Assembly: GCA_021809105.1 (NCBI GenBank)
Contig: JAKBAM010000014.1
Coordinates: forward strand, 1-64,000
Reading direction: 5' to 3'
Origin: Actinomycetes bacterium
GTDB lineage: Bacteria; Actinomycetota; Acidimicrobiia; Acidimicrobiales; Palsa-688
Length of the DNA stretch: 64,000 nt
Below, piece by piece: positions 43,430 to 53,226 of the stretch (the stretch's first letter is position 1; each line of letters begins with the position of its first letter). A program made the translations under genes and the position numbers. The notes beneath the pieces are model-generated. The model made no database searches. It was given only the letters and a program-made list of their open reading frames with translations, and had not been told where the DNA came from.

Positions 43430-43933
43430 GTGACCGACGAGGTGGTGGTGGACACCGACGGCCCTGCGGCCACGCAGGCCGTCGCCGCCGCGCTGGTGGG
43501 TTTCATCGTCCCCGGCGACGTGGTCCTCCTCGGCGGCGACCTGGGAGCGGGAAAGACTGCTTTCACACAGGGCCTGGCGCGCGCTGCAGGTGTGGACGAG
43601 GTGGTGACCAGTCCAACCTTCACCCTCCTGCGCCCGTACCGCACTGCGATCGGACCGGATCTCCTCCACGCCGACGTCTACCGCCTCGAGCACCTCCGGG
43701 AGGTGGTCGACCTGGCCCTCCCCGAGCAGCTCGAGGACGGCGCCTTCGCGGTGATCGAGTGGGGCGAGCGGGCCGCTCCGGCCCTGGCCCCGGATGTCTT
43801 GTCGGTGACCATCGACTTCGGTTCCCGCGACGACGACCGGAGGCTGCACATCCGCCCAGAGGGCCCGAGCTGGGAGGTTCGCTGGCCCGACCTCCGCCAG
43901 GCCCTCCGCTCCGCCGGGGCGGGCGCGCGGTGA
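43394..43933 (+). CDS. tsaE: tRNA t6A synthesis ATPase TsaE
   Basis: 179 residues from GTG at 43394. P-loop ATPase: 'VVLLGGDLGAGKTAFTQGLA' (Walker A), 'VTSPTFTLLRPY', 'LLHADVYRLEHLREV' and 'AFAVIEWGERA'. It works with TsaB and TsaD to place threonylcarbamoyl on A37 of ANN-decoding tRNAs. The first 12 codons are two copies of an 18-bp repeat beginning GTGACC, so three in-frame GTG starts exist (43394, 43412, 43430). It heads the chain tsaE-tsaB-rimI-tsaD. Confidence 0.93.
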   Translation: MTYDAPVTYDALVTDEVVVDTDGPAATQAVAAALVGFIVPGDVVLLGGDLGAGKTAFTQGLARAAGVDEVVTSPTFTLLRPYRTAIGPDLLHADVYRLEHLREVVDLALPEQLEDGAFAVIEWGERAAPALAPDVLSVTIDFGSRDDDRRLHIRPEGPSWEVRWPDLRQALRSAGAGAR

Positions 43934-44616
43934 TCGTCCTGGCCCTCGACACCGCCACCCCGCAGGTCGGGGTGGCCCTGGCCGGTCCCGAGGGGCCGCT
44001 GGCATCGCTGCATGTCAGGGATGCACGGCGCCACGGCGAGCTGCTGGCCCCCTCCGTGGAGGCGGTGTGCCGCATGGCCGGCATAGATCTCCACGAGGTC
44101 GGCCTGATCGCGGCCGACGTGGGCCCCGGCCTGTTCACGGGCCTGCGCGTCGGGCTGTCCACCGCCAAGGCGCTGGCCTCCGCCCTCGAGGTCCCGGCAC
44201 TCGGGTGCACCTCCACCGAGATCCTGGCTGCGGCTCACGCCGGGGCCGACCGGCCCGTTGCCGCGGTCGTCGACATCCGCCGCGGTGAGGTGGCATGGGC
44301 CTGCTACGAGCCGTCGGCGACGGGGATGATCGAGGTTCGCGCCCTCGAACGGGCGGTCCCCGCGGCCCTCGCCGCCGCCCTGGCCGAGATGGGAGACGGG
44401 GTGCTGGCCGTCGGGGATGGCGCGCAGCGCTACGCCGGCGAGTTGGGCAAGGCCGCTCTGGGCGGTGCCCTGGCGGCGCATCCCTCGGCGGCGGTGCTCG
44501 CCGGGATGGCGGCGGCACGAGCAGGACAGGCCGGTCCCGCCGCCGCGCTGTCGCCGTGCTACCTGCGTGATGCCGACGTGCGTATCGGCTGGCAGCAGGC
44601 GGCCGGGCGTGGTTGA
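43930..44616 (+). CDS. tsaB: tRNA t6A synthesis protein TsaB
   Basis: 228 residues from GTG at 43930, overlapping tsaE by 4 bases. It is an inactive ASKHA-fold paralogue of TsaD: 'VLALDTATPQVGVALAG', 'LIAADVGPGLFTGLRVGLST' and 'KALASALEVPALGCTSTEIL' are the diagnostic segments. It forms the TsaB-TsaD dimer that TsaE activates. Length is normal for the actinobacterial form. Confidence 0.93.
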   Translation: MIVLALDTATPQVGVALAGPEGPLASLHVRDARRHGELLAPSVEAVCRMAGIDLHEVGLIAADVGPGLFTGLRVGLSTAKALASALEVPALGCTSTEILAAAHAGADRPVAAVVDIRRGEVAWACYEPSATGMIEVRALERAVPAALAAALAEMGDGVLAVGDGAQRYAGELGKAALGGALAAHPSAAVLAGMAAARAGQAGPAAALSPCYLRDADVRIGWQQAAGRG

Positions 44617-45175
44617 CCCCGATGACCTCTCGATCGAGTCCGGAGAAGTGGAGGTCCAGCTCGTGCCGCTCCGGCGACGTCACTTGCGCGCCGTCATGCG
44701 GATCGAGTCGCAGGTGTACCCCCATCCCTGGACCCTCCCGCTTTTCATGAGCGAGTTGGCGCTGCGCACCAGCCGCACCTACGTCGGGGCGCGGGTGGAC
44801 GGGTCCGTCGTCGGCTACGCAGGCGTTCTCTACACCGGGGACGAGTCCCACGTGACGACCATCGCAGTCGACCCGCGCTGGCAGCGCCACAAGATCGGCA
44901 GCCGGATGCTGGCCCACCTGGCCCGGGTCAGCCGGGAGCGCGACGTGAAGCACATGACCCTTGAGGTCAGGGTCGGCAATTCCGGCGCTCAGGCCATGTA
45001 CCGCAAGTTCGGCTTCGAGGCGGCCGGGCTGCGCAAGAACTACTACGCCGAGAGTCACGAGGACGCCCTCGTCATGTGGGTCCATGACATCGATACCGAT
45101 GAGTACCTGACCCGGCTGCTGCGCATCGAGGCTTCGATACCAGGCACGACGATCGTCGAGGACGGGCGCCGGTGA
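44609..45175 (+). CDS. rimI: GNAT acetyltransferase, ribosomal-protein-alanine N-acetyltransferase type
   Basis: 188 residues from GTG at 44609, overlapping tsaB by 8 bases; GTG 44648 is an alternative. GNAT fold: 'LRRRHLRAVMRIESQVYPHP', 'VGYAGVLYTGDESHVTTIAV', the acetyl-CoA loop 'RWQRHKIGSRMLAHLARVS' (Q/RxxxIG type) and 'NSGAQAMYRKFGFEAAGLRK'. RimI acetylates the N-terminus of ribosomal protein S18. The position between tsaB and tsaD is the usual one. About 30 C-terminal residues exceed the E. coli length. Confidence 0.9.
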   Translation: MVDPDDLSIESGEVEVQLVPLRRRHLRAVMRIESQVYPHPWTLPLFMSELALRTSRTYVGARVDGSVVGYAGVLYTGDESHVTTIAVDPRWQRHKIGSRMLAHLARVSRERDVKHMTLEVRVGNSGAQAMYRKFGFEAAGLRKNYYAESHEDALVMWVHDIDTDEYLTRLLRIEASIPGTTIVEDGRR

Positions 45176-46179
45176 CGCGGGTCCTGGCCATCGAGACTTC
45201 CTGTGACGAGACGGCGGCGGCGGTCGTGGACGACGGCCGCCTGGTGCGCTCGTCGGTCGTGTCCAGCCAGATCGACATACACGCCCGCTTCGGGGGCGTG
45301 GTCCCCGAGGTTGCCGGGCGCGCCCACCTGGAATCGCTCGGTGCGGTCGTCGACGAGGCCTTGGAGCGAGCCGGTACTAGCGGCGCCGGCATCGACGCCG
45401 TGGGGGCGACCATCGGCCCGGGCCTCATCGGCTCCCTCCTCGTCGGAGTCAGCGCAGCCAAGGCCTACTCGCTGGCGTGGGGCGTCCCCTTCGTCGGGGT
45501 CAATCACCTGGAGGGGCACCTCCACGCCGCCTTCTTGGAGGACCCCGACCTGGCGCTCCCGGCGGTGGTGCTGCTCGTCTCGGGAGGCCACACCATGCTC
45601 GTCCACATGGAGCGCGACGGCACTTACCGGCTCCTCGGCCAGACCATCGACGACGCCGCCGGAGAGGCTTTCGACAAGGTGGCTCGCTTCCTCGGGCTCG
45701 GATACCCGGGTGGCCCGGTCATCGACCGCCTGGCCGCCGAAGGCGACCGCGATGCCATCGCCTTCCCGCGCGGGCTGCGAGGCGTGGGCCTCGACTTCTC
45801 GTTCTCCGGCCTCAAGACAAGCGTCGTGACCTGGGTGCGCAAGCACCCCGACGCTCCAGTAGCGGACGTCGCCGCCTCGTTCCAGGAAGCCGTCGTCGAC
45901 ATCCTGGTCGAAAAGACCCGGCAGGCCGCGGCGCAGGTGGGGGCCAAGGCCATCGCCATCGGCGGTGGGGTGGCGGCGAACTCGGCGCTGCGGGAGCGCG
46001 TCGAAGCAGCCGCCGCCGAGGACGGCCGCATGGCCTTCATCCCCAGCCGTGCCATGTGCACCGACAACGCGGCGATGGTGGGCGCCACGGCTTGGTACCG
46101 CCTGCGAGCCGACGGCCCCACGCCGCTGAGCGCGGCGGCCGACCCCAACCTGCGCCTTCCGGTCGTCACCTCGCCGTGA
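45172..46179 (+). CDS. tsaD: tRNA N6-adenosine threonylcarbamoyltransferase
   Basis: 335 residues from GTG at 45172, overlapping rimI by 4 bases. ASKHA fold with 'VLAIETSCDETAAAVVDDG' at the N-terminus, the metal site 'NHLEGHLHAAF' (HxxxH, about 112) and 'LLVSGGHTMLV', 'GYPGGPVIDRLA', 'DFSFSGLKTSV', 'GGGVAANSALRE' and 'CTDNAAMVG'. It transfers threonylcarbamoyl from TC-AMP to A37 of tRNA. Standard length. Confidence 0.96.
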   Translation: MTRVLAIETSCDETAAAVVDDGRLVRSSVVSSQIDIHARFGGVVPEVAGRAHLESLGAVVDEALERAGTSGAGIDAVGATIGPGLIGSLLVGVSAAKAYSLAWGVPFVGVNHLEGHLHAAFLEDPDLALPAVVLLVSGGHTMLVHMERDGTYRLLGQTIDDAAGEAFDKVARFLGLGYPGGPVIDRLAAEGDRDAIAFPRGLRGVGLDFSFSGLKTSVVTWVRKHPDAPVADVAASFQEAVVDILVEKTRQAAAQVGAKAIAIGGGVAANSALRERVEAAAAEDGRMAFIPSRAMCTDNAAMVGATAWYRLRADGPTPLSAAADPNLRLPVVTSP

Positions 46180-46223
46180 GAAGGCCTTGCGGAAGGCCAT
46201 GTGGCGGCAGCTCGGGGCTGCGG

Positions 46224-46252
46224 TTGATCTAGCGGCTCAACCCCGGTATCGT
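46224..46252 (+). promoter_or_regulatory. Sigma70-like promoter of groES-groEL
   Basis: TTGATC at 46224-46229, a 17-base spacer, and TATCGT at 46247-46252. The -10 box abuts the CIRCE element, so the transcription start should fall within the operator. Predicted from motif spacing only. Confidence 0.6.
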
Positions 46253-46278
46253 TAGCACTCGCATACCGCGAGTGCTAA
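46252..46278. promoter_or_regulatory. CIRCE operator (HrcA-binding)
   Basis: TTAGCACTC at 46252-46260, nine-base spacer, GAGTGCTAA at 46270-46278: a perfect match to the CIRCE consensus. HrcA binding here represses the groES-groEL operon until heat or unfolded protein titrates it. hrcA itself is not in the window. A partial half-site (GAGTGCCAA) occurs again just before groES. Confidence 0.95.
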
Positions 46279-46324
46279 CGGCGCCGGAAGCCCTCCGACG
46301 TCCCCGAGTGCCAATGGAGGCCCA

Positions 46325-48282
<1,958 letters not shown>

Positions 48283-48314
48283 GCCCCACTCCCGTCTGAC
48301 GGCTGTGAGCTGGA

Positions 48315-48344
48315 GGGCCCGGATCGCGCTTGCGGTCCGGGCCC
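48315..48344 (+). terminator. GC-rich hairpin after groEL
   Basis: GGGCCCGGA (48315-48323) pairs perfectly with TCCGGGCCC (48336-48344) across a 12-base loop that can itself pair CGC with GCG. It is followed by TTAC, a poor U-tract, as is usual for actinobacterial terminators. It may attenuate rather than stop transcription into the next small gene. Confidence 0.6.
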
Positions 48345-48388
48345 TTACGCGTTCAGCTGACGACAGAGGATCCCGTACGCTGAGGGGC

Positions 48389-48598
48389 ATGGAACGCCCT
48401 GCTCCCGATCCGGCCAAGCTGCTCGAGGCATGGATGGAGTGGGAGAGGGGAGAAGCCCTCCCCGGCCGCACGATGAGCACTTTCAAGACCGGCGGCCTGC
48501 GCGACATCCTCGAGGGCCTGGTGGCCGACCGTCCGGCGGTCGAAGGCGACGCCGCCGAAGCACCGGCCGAGGTGGCTGGCTGGACGCCGGTTGTCTGA
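48389..48598 (+). CDS. Small hypothetical protein
   Basis: 69 residues from ATG at 48389 with GAGGGG about 4 bases upstream. Visible text: 'KLLEAWMEWERGEALPG' and 'TMSTFKTGGLRDILEGL', an amphipathic helix with conserved-looking Trp/Glu positions, then an acidic Ala-rich tail. No TM, Cys or known fold. A clear ribosome-binding site and normal codon use support it being real. It lies between groEL and a Nudix gene; no function assigned. Confidence 0.62.
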   Translation: MERPAPDPAKLLEAWMEWERGEALPGRTMSTFKTGGLRDILEGLVADRPAVEGDAAEAPAEVAGWTPVV

Positions 48599-48620
48599 TC
48601 CGGCGACTGCCGGACCGTCG

Positions 48621-49319
48621 GTGACCGGCCGCCGAGGCGGCCCGCAGCGCATCCCCAGGCCATCCGCCTGGGAGCCGGGAGTTGGGCCGCCCTGGGCCCG
48701 ACCCCACGCGAAGCGCCCTAGGCGAGTCGACACGGCGTTGCTCCGCGACGCCTTCACCCGTCCGCTTCCGACGACCCCGCACGACGCCACGCTGCCCGTC
48801 GAGCTGCCGAGCATGGCCCGGCCCGCGGCGGTGCTCTGTGCCCTCTACGACGAGGGGGGTGATGCGCGCGTGGTGCTGACCCGGCGGTCGGGGCGGATGC
48901 GGACCCACACCGGAGAGGTGTCCTTCCCCGGCGGCCGTCTCGAGGCGGGGGAGGACCCCTTCGCGGCAGCGCTGCGCGAGGCGGAGGAGGAGATCGCCCT
49001 GGACCCCGCGTCGGTCGAGCTCATCGGGCAGCTCTCGCCACTCGCAACCGTAAGCAGCCAGGCCGGCATAACACCCTTCGTCGGGGCTCTCGCCGGCCCT
49101 CCTGACCTCCGGCCCAACCCGGCGGAGGTGGAGGTGGTCCTGCTCGTCCCGGTCGTCGAGCTGTGGGACCCGGCCGTCTACCACGAGGAGCTGTGGGCCC
49201 TTCCCGGTGGTGGCCGCCACGCCGTCAATTTCTTCGACCTGGATGGCGACACAGTGTGGGGAGCGACGGGGGCAATGCTCCGCGAGCTGCTCGACCGCCT
49301 CTGGGCTGCCGTCGCCTGA
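48621..49319 (+). CDS. Nudix hydrolase, CoA pyrophosphatase-like
   Basis: About 232 residues from GTG at 48621; a TTG at 48591 is an alternative overlapping the small gene upstream. Nudix box 'GRLEAGEDPFAAALREAEEE' is preceded by 'LTRRSGRMRTHTGEVSFPGG', the UPF0035-type signature associated with CoA diphosphatases (NudL/YeaB). It probably cleaves CoA or acyl-CoA into 3',5'-ADP and phosphopantetheine. The C-terminal 'DTVWGATGAMLRELLDRL' is typical. The N-terminal 40 residues are basic and poorly structured. Confidence 0.87.
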   Translation: MTGRRGGPQRIPRPSAWEPGVGPPWARPHAKRPRRVDTALLRDAFTRPLPTTPHDATLPVELPSMARPAAVLCALYDEGGDARVVLTRRSGRMRTHTGEVSFPGGRLEAGEDPFAAALREAEEEIALDPASVELIGQLSPLATVSSQAGITPFVGALAGPPDLRPNPAEVEVVLLVPVVELWDPAVYHEELWALPGGGRHAVNFFDLDGDTVWGATGAMLRELLDRLWAAVA

Positions 49320-49347
49320 CCCGTTGGGCCGATACCCTGGGACGGCG

Positions 49348-50475
49348 ATGATCTGTCCCCGCTGCGGCACCGTCCAGCCCGACGACGCAGAGCGCTGCGC
49401 CCGCTGCCGCGGCAGCCTGGCGCGTCCGGTCGCCGACCCGGCTCCCGTGGCCGTGGTCGGATCGCCGACTGCACGCGGGGCCCGCCGTCAGCGGGAGGCC
49501 GGCATCGCGGTCGACACACCTCGCATCAAGCCCCGCCGGCCCGCCGCTCTCCCTCCCTACGCTGGCCCGCAAGGCCCCGCCGGGCCGCCTCCGCCAGGAG
49601 GCGCACTCGGCGCTCCCGTTGCCGCCCCCTATCCCACCCCGGCACCGGCCGCCCCGCCGGCGGCCTACGGCCCTCCGCCGGCATACCCGGCCGCGCCGGC
49701 GGCCTACGGCCCTCCGCCGGCATACCCGGCCGCGCCGACCTACCCGCCCCCCGTCGCTGACCGGCCTCCCGTCGCTTACCCGCCCCCACCTGCCTACGCG
49801 CCCCCACCTGCTTATGCGCCCCCGGTCCCGCAGCAGGCGTATCCCAATCCGGGATCCCACCGGCCACCGGGCTATGCCTCGCCAGAGCAGCCGCCCCCCG
49901 CTCCACCGCCCTTCCCGCCCCCGGCCCAACCGACGTACGCCCCGCCCCCGTCCTTCGCGGCTCCCGGTGGGCCGTCCTACCCTCAGGGGCGCCCGTCGTC
50001 GCCGGCCGCGCAACCCGGGCACGGACCGCCGAGCGGTCATCCCCTACCCGGCGCCGAGCGGCCCCTCGCGCCCCCGCCGGCCGGTCCCGACCAGCATCCC
50101 GTTGATCGCGGCCTCGCAGGCGCCCCTCCCGGTCCGGGGGATCCAGGCTGGCCCCCGCCCCCGCGACCCTGGCAGGCCCCGGCGGTGTCGTCGCCGCAGG
50201 CGCGCTGGAGCGAACCGCACCGCAGCCAGGCGTCCACGACGGATCGGCCCGCCCCGGCCGCGTGGCCCTCCCCGCCGGCCTGGGTGGGCGCCCCCGCCGG
50301 ATCTCGGCATGCGCCGTCGTGGTCCCCGCCGGCGGATCGCCGCCCTGGCGCGGACCCGCCCCCCGGTGAGGGTTGGTCCGAGGAGGGCCGGCGCAGCCAC
50401 GACCGCGACCGGGATCACCCCGGTGACCCAACCCGAGCTTGGCCTTCGGCCCGCTGGGACGGGGCTGAAGACTAG
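49348..50475 (+). CDS. Zinc-ribbon protein with very long proline-rich tail
   Basis: 375 residues from ATG at 49348. Residues 1-21 form a zinc ribbon ('MICPRCGTVQPDDAERCARC', CxxC...CxxC). The remainder is almost all Pro/Ala/Tyr/Gly, with YPAAP and AYAPPP motifs and an exact 39-bp duplication (49657-49734). No transmembrane helix is evident, unlike many actinobacterial zinc-ribbon/proline-rich membrane proteins, so it may be a cytoplasmic scaffold. Function unknown; opposite-strand readings here are composition artefacts. Confidence 0.7.
   Translation: MICPRCGTVQPDDAERCARCRGSLARPVADPAPVAVVGSPTARGARRQREAGIAVDTPRIKPRRPAALPPYAGPQGPAGPPPPGGALGAPVAAPYPTPAPAAPPAAYGPPPAYPAAPAAYGPPPAYPAAPTYPPPVADRPPVAYPPPPAYAPPPAYAPPVPQQAYPNPGSHRPPGYASPEQPPPAPPPFPPPAQPTYAPPPSFAAPGGPSYPQGRPSSPAAQPGHGPPSGHPLPGAERPLAPPPAGPDQHPVDRGLAGAPPGPGDPGWPPPPRPWQAPAVSSPQARWSEPHRSQASTTDRPAPAAWPSPPAWVGAPAGSRHAPSWSPPADRRPGADPPPGEGWSEEGRRSHDRDRDHPGDPTRAWPSARWDGAED
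49657..49734. repeat. Exact 39-bp tandem duplication in the proline-rich gene
   Basis: Copies at 49657-49695 and 49696-49734 are identical and in frame, encoding a 13-residue AAYGPPPAYPAAP-type unit. Confidence 0.92.
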
Positions 50476-50603
50476 CCACCCTCCCCTTTCCGCTTTCCTG
50501 TTGCGGTGGCCCCGCCAGTGCGCCAGGCGTCACTGACGGTGGCCTCTCGGAGCCCGTAGGCTGGCACCAGCCAACAGGGACGCGGACGCAAGGGAGATCA
50601 CAG

Positions 50604-51767
50604 GTGGCCGAGGTCGAAATCGGACGTGGCAAGTCGGGACGCCGGGCCTACGGGTTCGACGACATCGCCATCGTCCCCAGCCGGCGGACCCGCGACCCCG
50701 AGGACGTGGACATCAGCTGGGAGATCGACGCCTACCGCTTCGACCTGCCGCTCATGGGCTCCGCCATGGACGGCGTGATCAGCCCGGCCACGGCCATCGA
50801 GATCGGCCGCCTCGGCGGCGTCGGCGTACTCAACTTGGAAGGCATCTGGACCCGCTACGAGGATCCCGAGGCCCTCCTGGAGGAGATCGCCCAGCTCGAT
50901 ACCGACAAGGCCACCGCCCGGATGCAGCAGATCTACTCCGAGCCGATCAAGCCGGAACTGGTCACCCAGCGAGTCCGCGAAGTCAAGGACGCCGGGGTGG
51001 TGTCCTGCGCCTCGTTGACGCCGCAGCGCACCGAGCAGTTTGCCCAGGCGCTGCTCGACGCCGAGCTGGACCTCTTCGTGATCCAAGGCACCGTGGTGTC
51101 GGCCGAGCACGTGTCCAAGACAGCGGAGCCTCTCAACCTCAAGCGCTTCATCCGCGAGTTCGACATCCCGGTGATCGTCGGCGGTTGCGCCTCTTACCAG
51201 GCGGCGCTGCACCTCATGCGCACCGGCGCGGTCGGTGTGCTGGTGGGCGTCGGCCCAGGCCACGCGTGCACCACCCGCGGAGTGCTCGGCCTGGGGGTCC
51301 CGCAGGCCACCGCCATCGCCGACGCCCGGGCGGCCCGAGCCCAGCATCTCGACGAGACCGGGGTGTACGTGCAGGTAATCGCCGACGGCGGGATGGGCAC
51401 CGGCGGCGACATCGCCAAGGCCATCGTCTGTGGGGCCGACGCGGTGATGATCGGCTCGCCCCTCGCCGCCGCCCTCGAGGCGCCGGGGAAGGGATACCAC
51501 TGGGGCATGGCGACCTTCCACCCCACCCTGCCTCGCGGCGCCCGGGTGAAGACCGCGACGCGCGGTTCGCTCCGGGAGATCCTGGTCGGGCCGGCCCACG
51601 AGAACGATGGGCGCCTCAACCTGTTCGGGGCCTTGCGCACGTCGATGGCCACGTGTGGCTACGAGACGGTCAAGGAGTTCCAGAAGGCCGAAGTGATGGT
51701 CGCGCCGGCGTTGCAAACCGAGGGCAAGCTGCTCCAGAAGGCCCAGGGCGTCGGGATGGGTCACTAG
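50604..51767 (+). CDS. guaB3: GuaB3 family IMP dehydrogenase-related protein
   Basis: 387 residues from GTG at 50604. TIM-barrel IMPDH/GMPR family without CBS domains. 'AYGFDDIAIVPSRRTRDPED' at the N-terminus and 'VGPGHACTTRGVLGLGVPQA' with the active-site cysteine (about 222) are diagnostic, with 'VIADGGMGTGGDIAKAIVCG' as the phosphate site. The family is named after IMP dehydrogenase, but studied members from other phyla have been reported to act as GMP reductases, so the direction of purine flow is uncertain. A convergent-gene terminator follows it. Confidence 0.9.
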   Translation: MAEVEIGRGKSGRRAYGFDDIAIVPSRRTRDPEDVDISWEIDAYRFDLPLMGSAMDGVISPATAIEIGRLGGVGVLNLEGIWTRYEDPEALLEEIAQLDTDKATARMQQIYSEPIKPELVTQRVREVKDAGVVSCASLTPQRTEQFAQALLDAELDLFVIQGTVVSAEHVSKTAEPLNLKRFIREFDIPVIVGGCASYQAALHLMRTGAVGVLVGVGPGHACTTRGVLGLGVPQATAIADARAARAQHLDETGVYVQVIADGGMGTGGDIAKAIVCGADAVMIGSPLAAALEAPGKGYHWGMATFHPTLPRGARVKTATRGSLREILVGPAHENDGRLNLFGALRTSMATCGYETVKEFQKAEVMVAPALQTEGKLLQKAQGVGMGH

Positions 51768-51777
51768 GACTATCGAG

Positions 51778-51802
51778 CGGCGGCGGCCTTGGGTCGCCGC
51801 CG
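51778..51802. terminator. Hairpin between convergent genes
   Basis: CGGCGGCG (51778-51785) pairs with CGCCGCCG (51795-51802) around a nine-base loop. It lies in the 36 bases between the guaB3 stop and the stop of the convergent RCK gene, so it can act in both directions. Confidence 0.55.
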
Positions 51803-51803
51803 G

Positions 51804-53141
51804 TCACGCCGGGCAGCGACAGCGGCGCTGTGCCACCGAGCATTCTTCGGTGACGCCGTCGAAGGCGGCGATCTCGTGGTTGCGGGGGTAGACCGTGCCA
51901 GGCGTGCCCCCGAGCATGCTGCGCATCACCGCCACGGCGGTGAGGGCCGCCACGTCGCACACCTCGCCGATGCGGAACAGCGACCGGGTCTCGGCGATGA
52001 CCTCGTCCTCCCCTGCGCGCAGCACCACTCGCAGGTCGGGGGCGTCCGCCAGCGCGTTGATCGCCACCTCGATGTTGTCCAACTCGTCGGACCCCATCGC
52101 GGCGAGGGCGCGGGCGCGGTGGAGGCTCAGGCGGCGCAGCACGCCGCGGTCCTCGGCGTGGACGCTGAGCACAGGGATCCCCGAGGCGCGCGCCAGGCGC
52201 AGGTTGGCAGCCAACGGGTCTCGCTCGAGCACGACCACGGGCACCCCGAGGGCTTTGAGATGGAGGGCCAGGCGGAGCCCGACCTGCCCGAGTCCGACGA
52301 CGACGACGTGGTGGCGGGCCGGGACAGTGCGCCGCCCGACGATGCCCACGCTCCGGCTGGACAGGAGGCGGTTGACCACGCCGGCGGTGAACATGGCGGT
52401 GAACGCGATGGTCAGCAGCATGGCGCCGCTGGAGAAGAGCAGGTACCAGTTGGACGTCTTCGGTGTGACGTTGTCGGGGCCGACGGTGGCGACCACTCGC
52501 GTCGCCAGGTACAGCGACTGCACGAACCGCTGGTGCAGTACGGTCTTGGTCAGCACGACGCTGGCGACGAGGACCGCCAGCAGACCGGTCATGCCGAGGA
52601 ACAGGATCCTCGTGGCGTCGTCGTGGGGACGCAACGACGCAGCCGCCGAGCTGGCCACCGCCCGGAAGCTGGGCCGCCTTACGCTGTAAGGGATGACCTC
52701 CACCCCGACAGGCCCGTCCCGCAGCGCCCGGGCGCCCGCCCCGTCGCCGTAACGCTCGACAGCCAGGAGCCCATCGGCCAGGCAGGCGCCGGCGATGGAG
52801 GGCACCGACACCGCCGCCGGCGACGTCACCAGGCAGTTGGGCACGACCCGTACCAACTGGTCGGCCAGCGTGCGGTCGAACACCGTGGCGACCAGCCGGA
52901 TACCGGGACGGACGTGCTCCACCAGCAGGCAATGGCGCAGCACCGACACGTCGTTTCGTATGAGGACGGCCACGGCGTCGACGTCGAGGGTGAGAGCCGA
53001 CCGCACCTCCTCCTCGGTCGGGAGCGGAAGGTGCTCCACCAGATCGCCGCGCTCTTCGAGGCCGGCGCAGGTCAGCCGGGCAATCTCGGTGTCGCCGATC
53101 ACCACGGCGTGCAGCCGTCGAACGCTCGCTGGACCATCCAT
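51804..53141 (-). CDS. Two-TM ion-channel-like protein with two TrkA/RCK nucleotide-binding domains
   Basis: 445 residues from ATG at 53141 with AGGGGG upstream; a TTG at 53162 is less likely. An N-terminal Rossmann/RCK domain ('HAVVIGDTEIARLTCAGLEE') is degenerate. Two hydrophobic helices (about 180-202 and 240-265) flank a pore-like 'SLYLATRVVATVGPDNV', where TVGPDN stands in place of the potassium filter TVGYGD. The second RCK domain is intact: 'VVVVGLGQVGLRLALHLKAL' and 'VVVLERDPLA'. Likely a potassium or cation channel gated by nucleotides; selectivity is uncertain. Confidence 0.8.
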   Translation of the reverse strand: MDGPASVRRLHAVVIGDTEIARLTCAGLEERGDLVEHLPLPTEEEVRSALTLDVDAVAVLIRNDVSVLRHCLLVEHVRPGIRLVATVFDRTLADQLVRVVPNCLVTSPAAVSVPSIAGACLADGLLAVERYGDGAGARALRDGPVGVEVIPYSVRRPSFRAVASSAAASLRPHDDATRILFLGMTGLLAVLVASVVLTKTVLHQRFVQSLYLATRVVATVGPDNVTPKTSNWYLLFSSGAMLLTIAFTAMFTAGVVNRLLSSRSVGIVGRRTVPARHHVVVVGLGQVGLRLALHLKALGVPVVVLERDPLAANLRLARASGIPVLSVHAEDRGVLRRLSLHRARALAAMGSDELDNIEVAINALADAPDLRVVLRAGEDEVIAETRSLFRIGEVCDVAALTAVAVMRSMLGGTPGTVYPRNHEIAAFDGVTEECSVAQRRCRCPA

Positions 53142-53226
53142 GTGGGCAACCCCCTGCGGCAAGCTAGCGGCCGGCGGTGCCCCCCGCCGCTGATTTGCCG
53201 ACCTTGCCCATCGCTACGATTGGGCA

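Noticed and set aside
49657-49734. CRISPR-like repeats
   Set aside because: Two contiguous coding copies of a proline-rich unit without spacers.
49526-50632. Long minus-strand frame opposite the proline-rich gene
   Set aside because: Arg/Gly-rich complement of proline codons, with no ribosome-binding site or domain.
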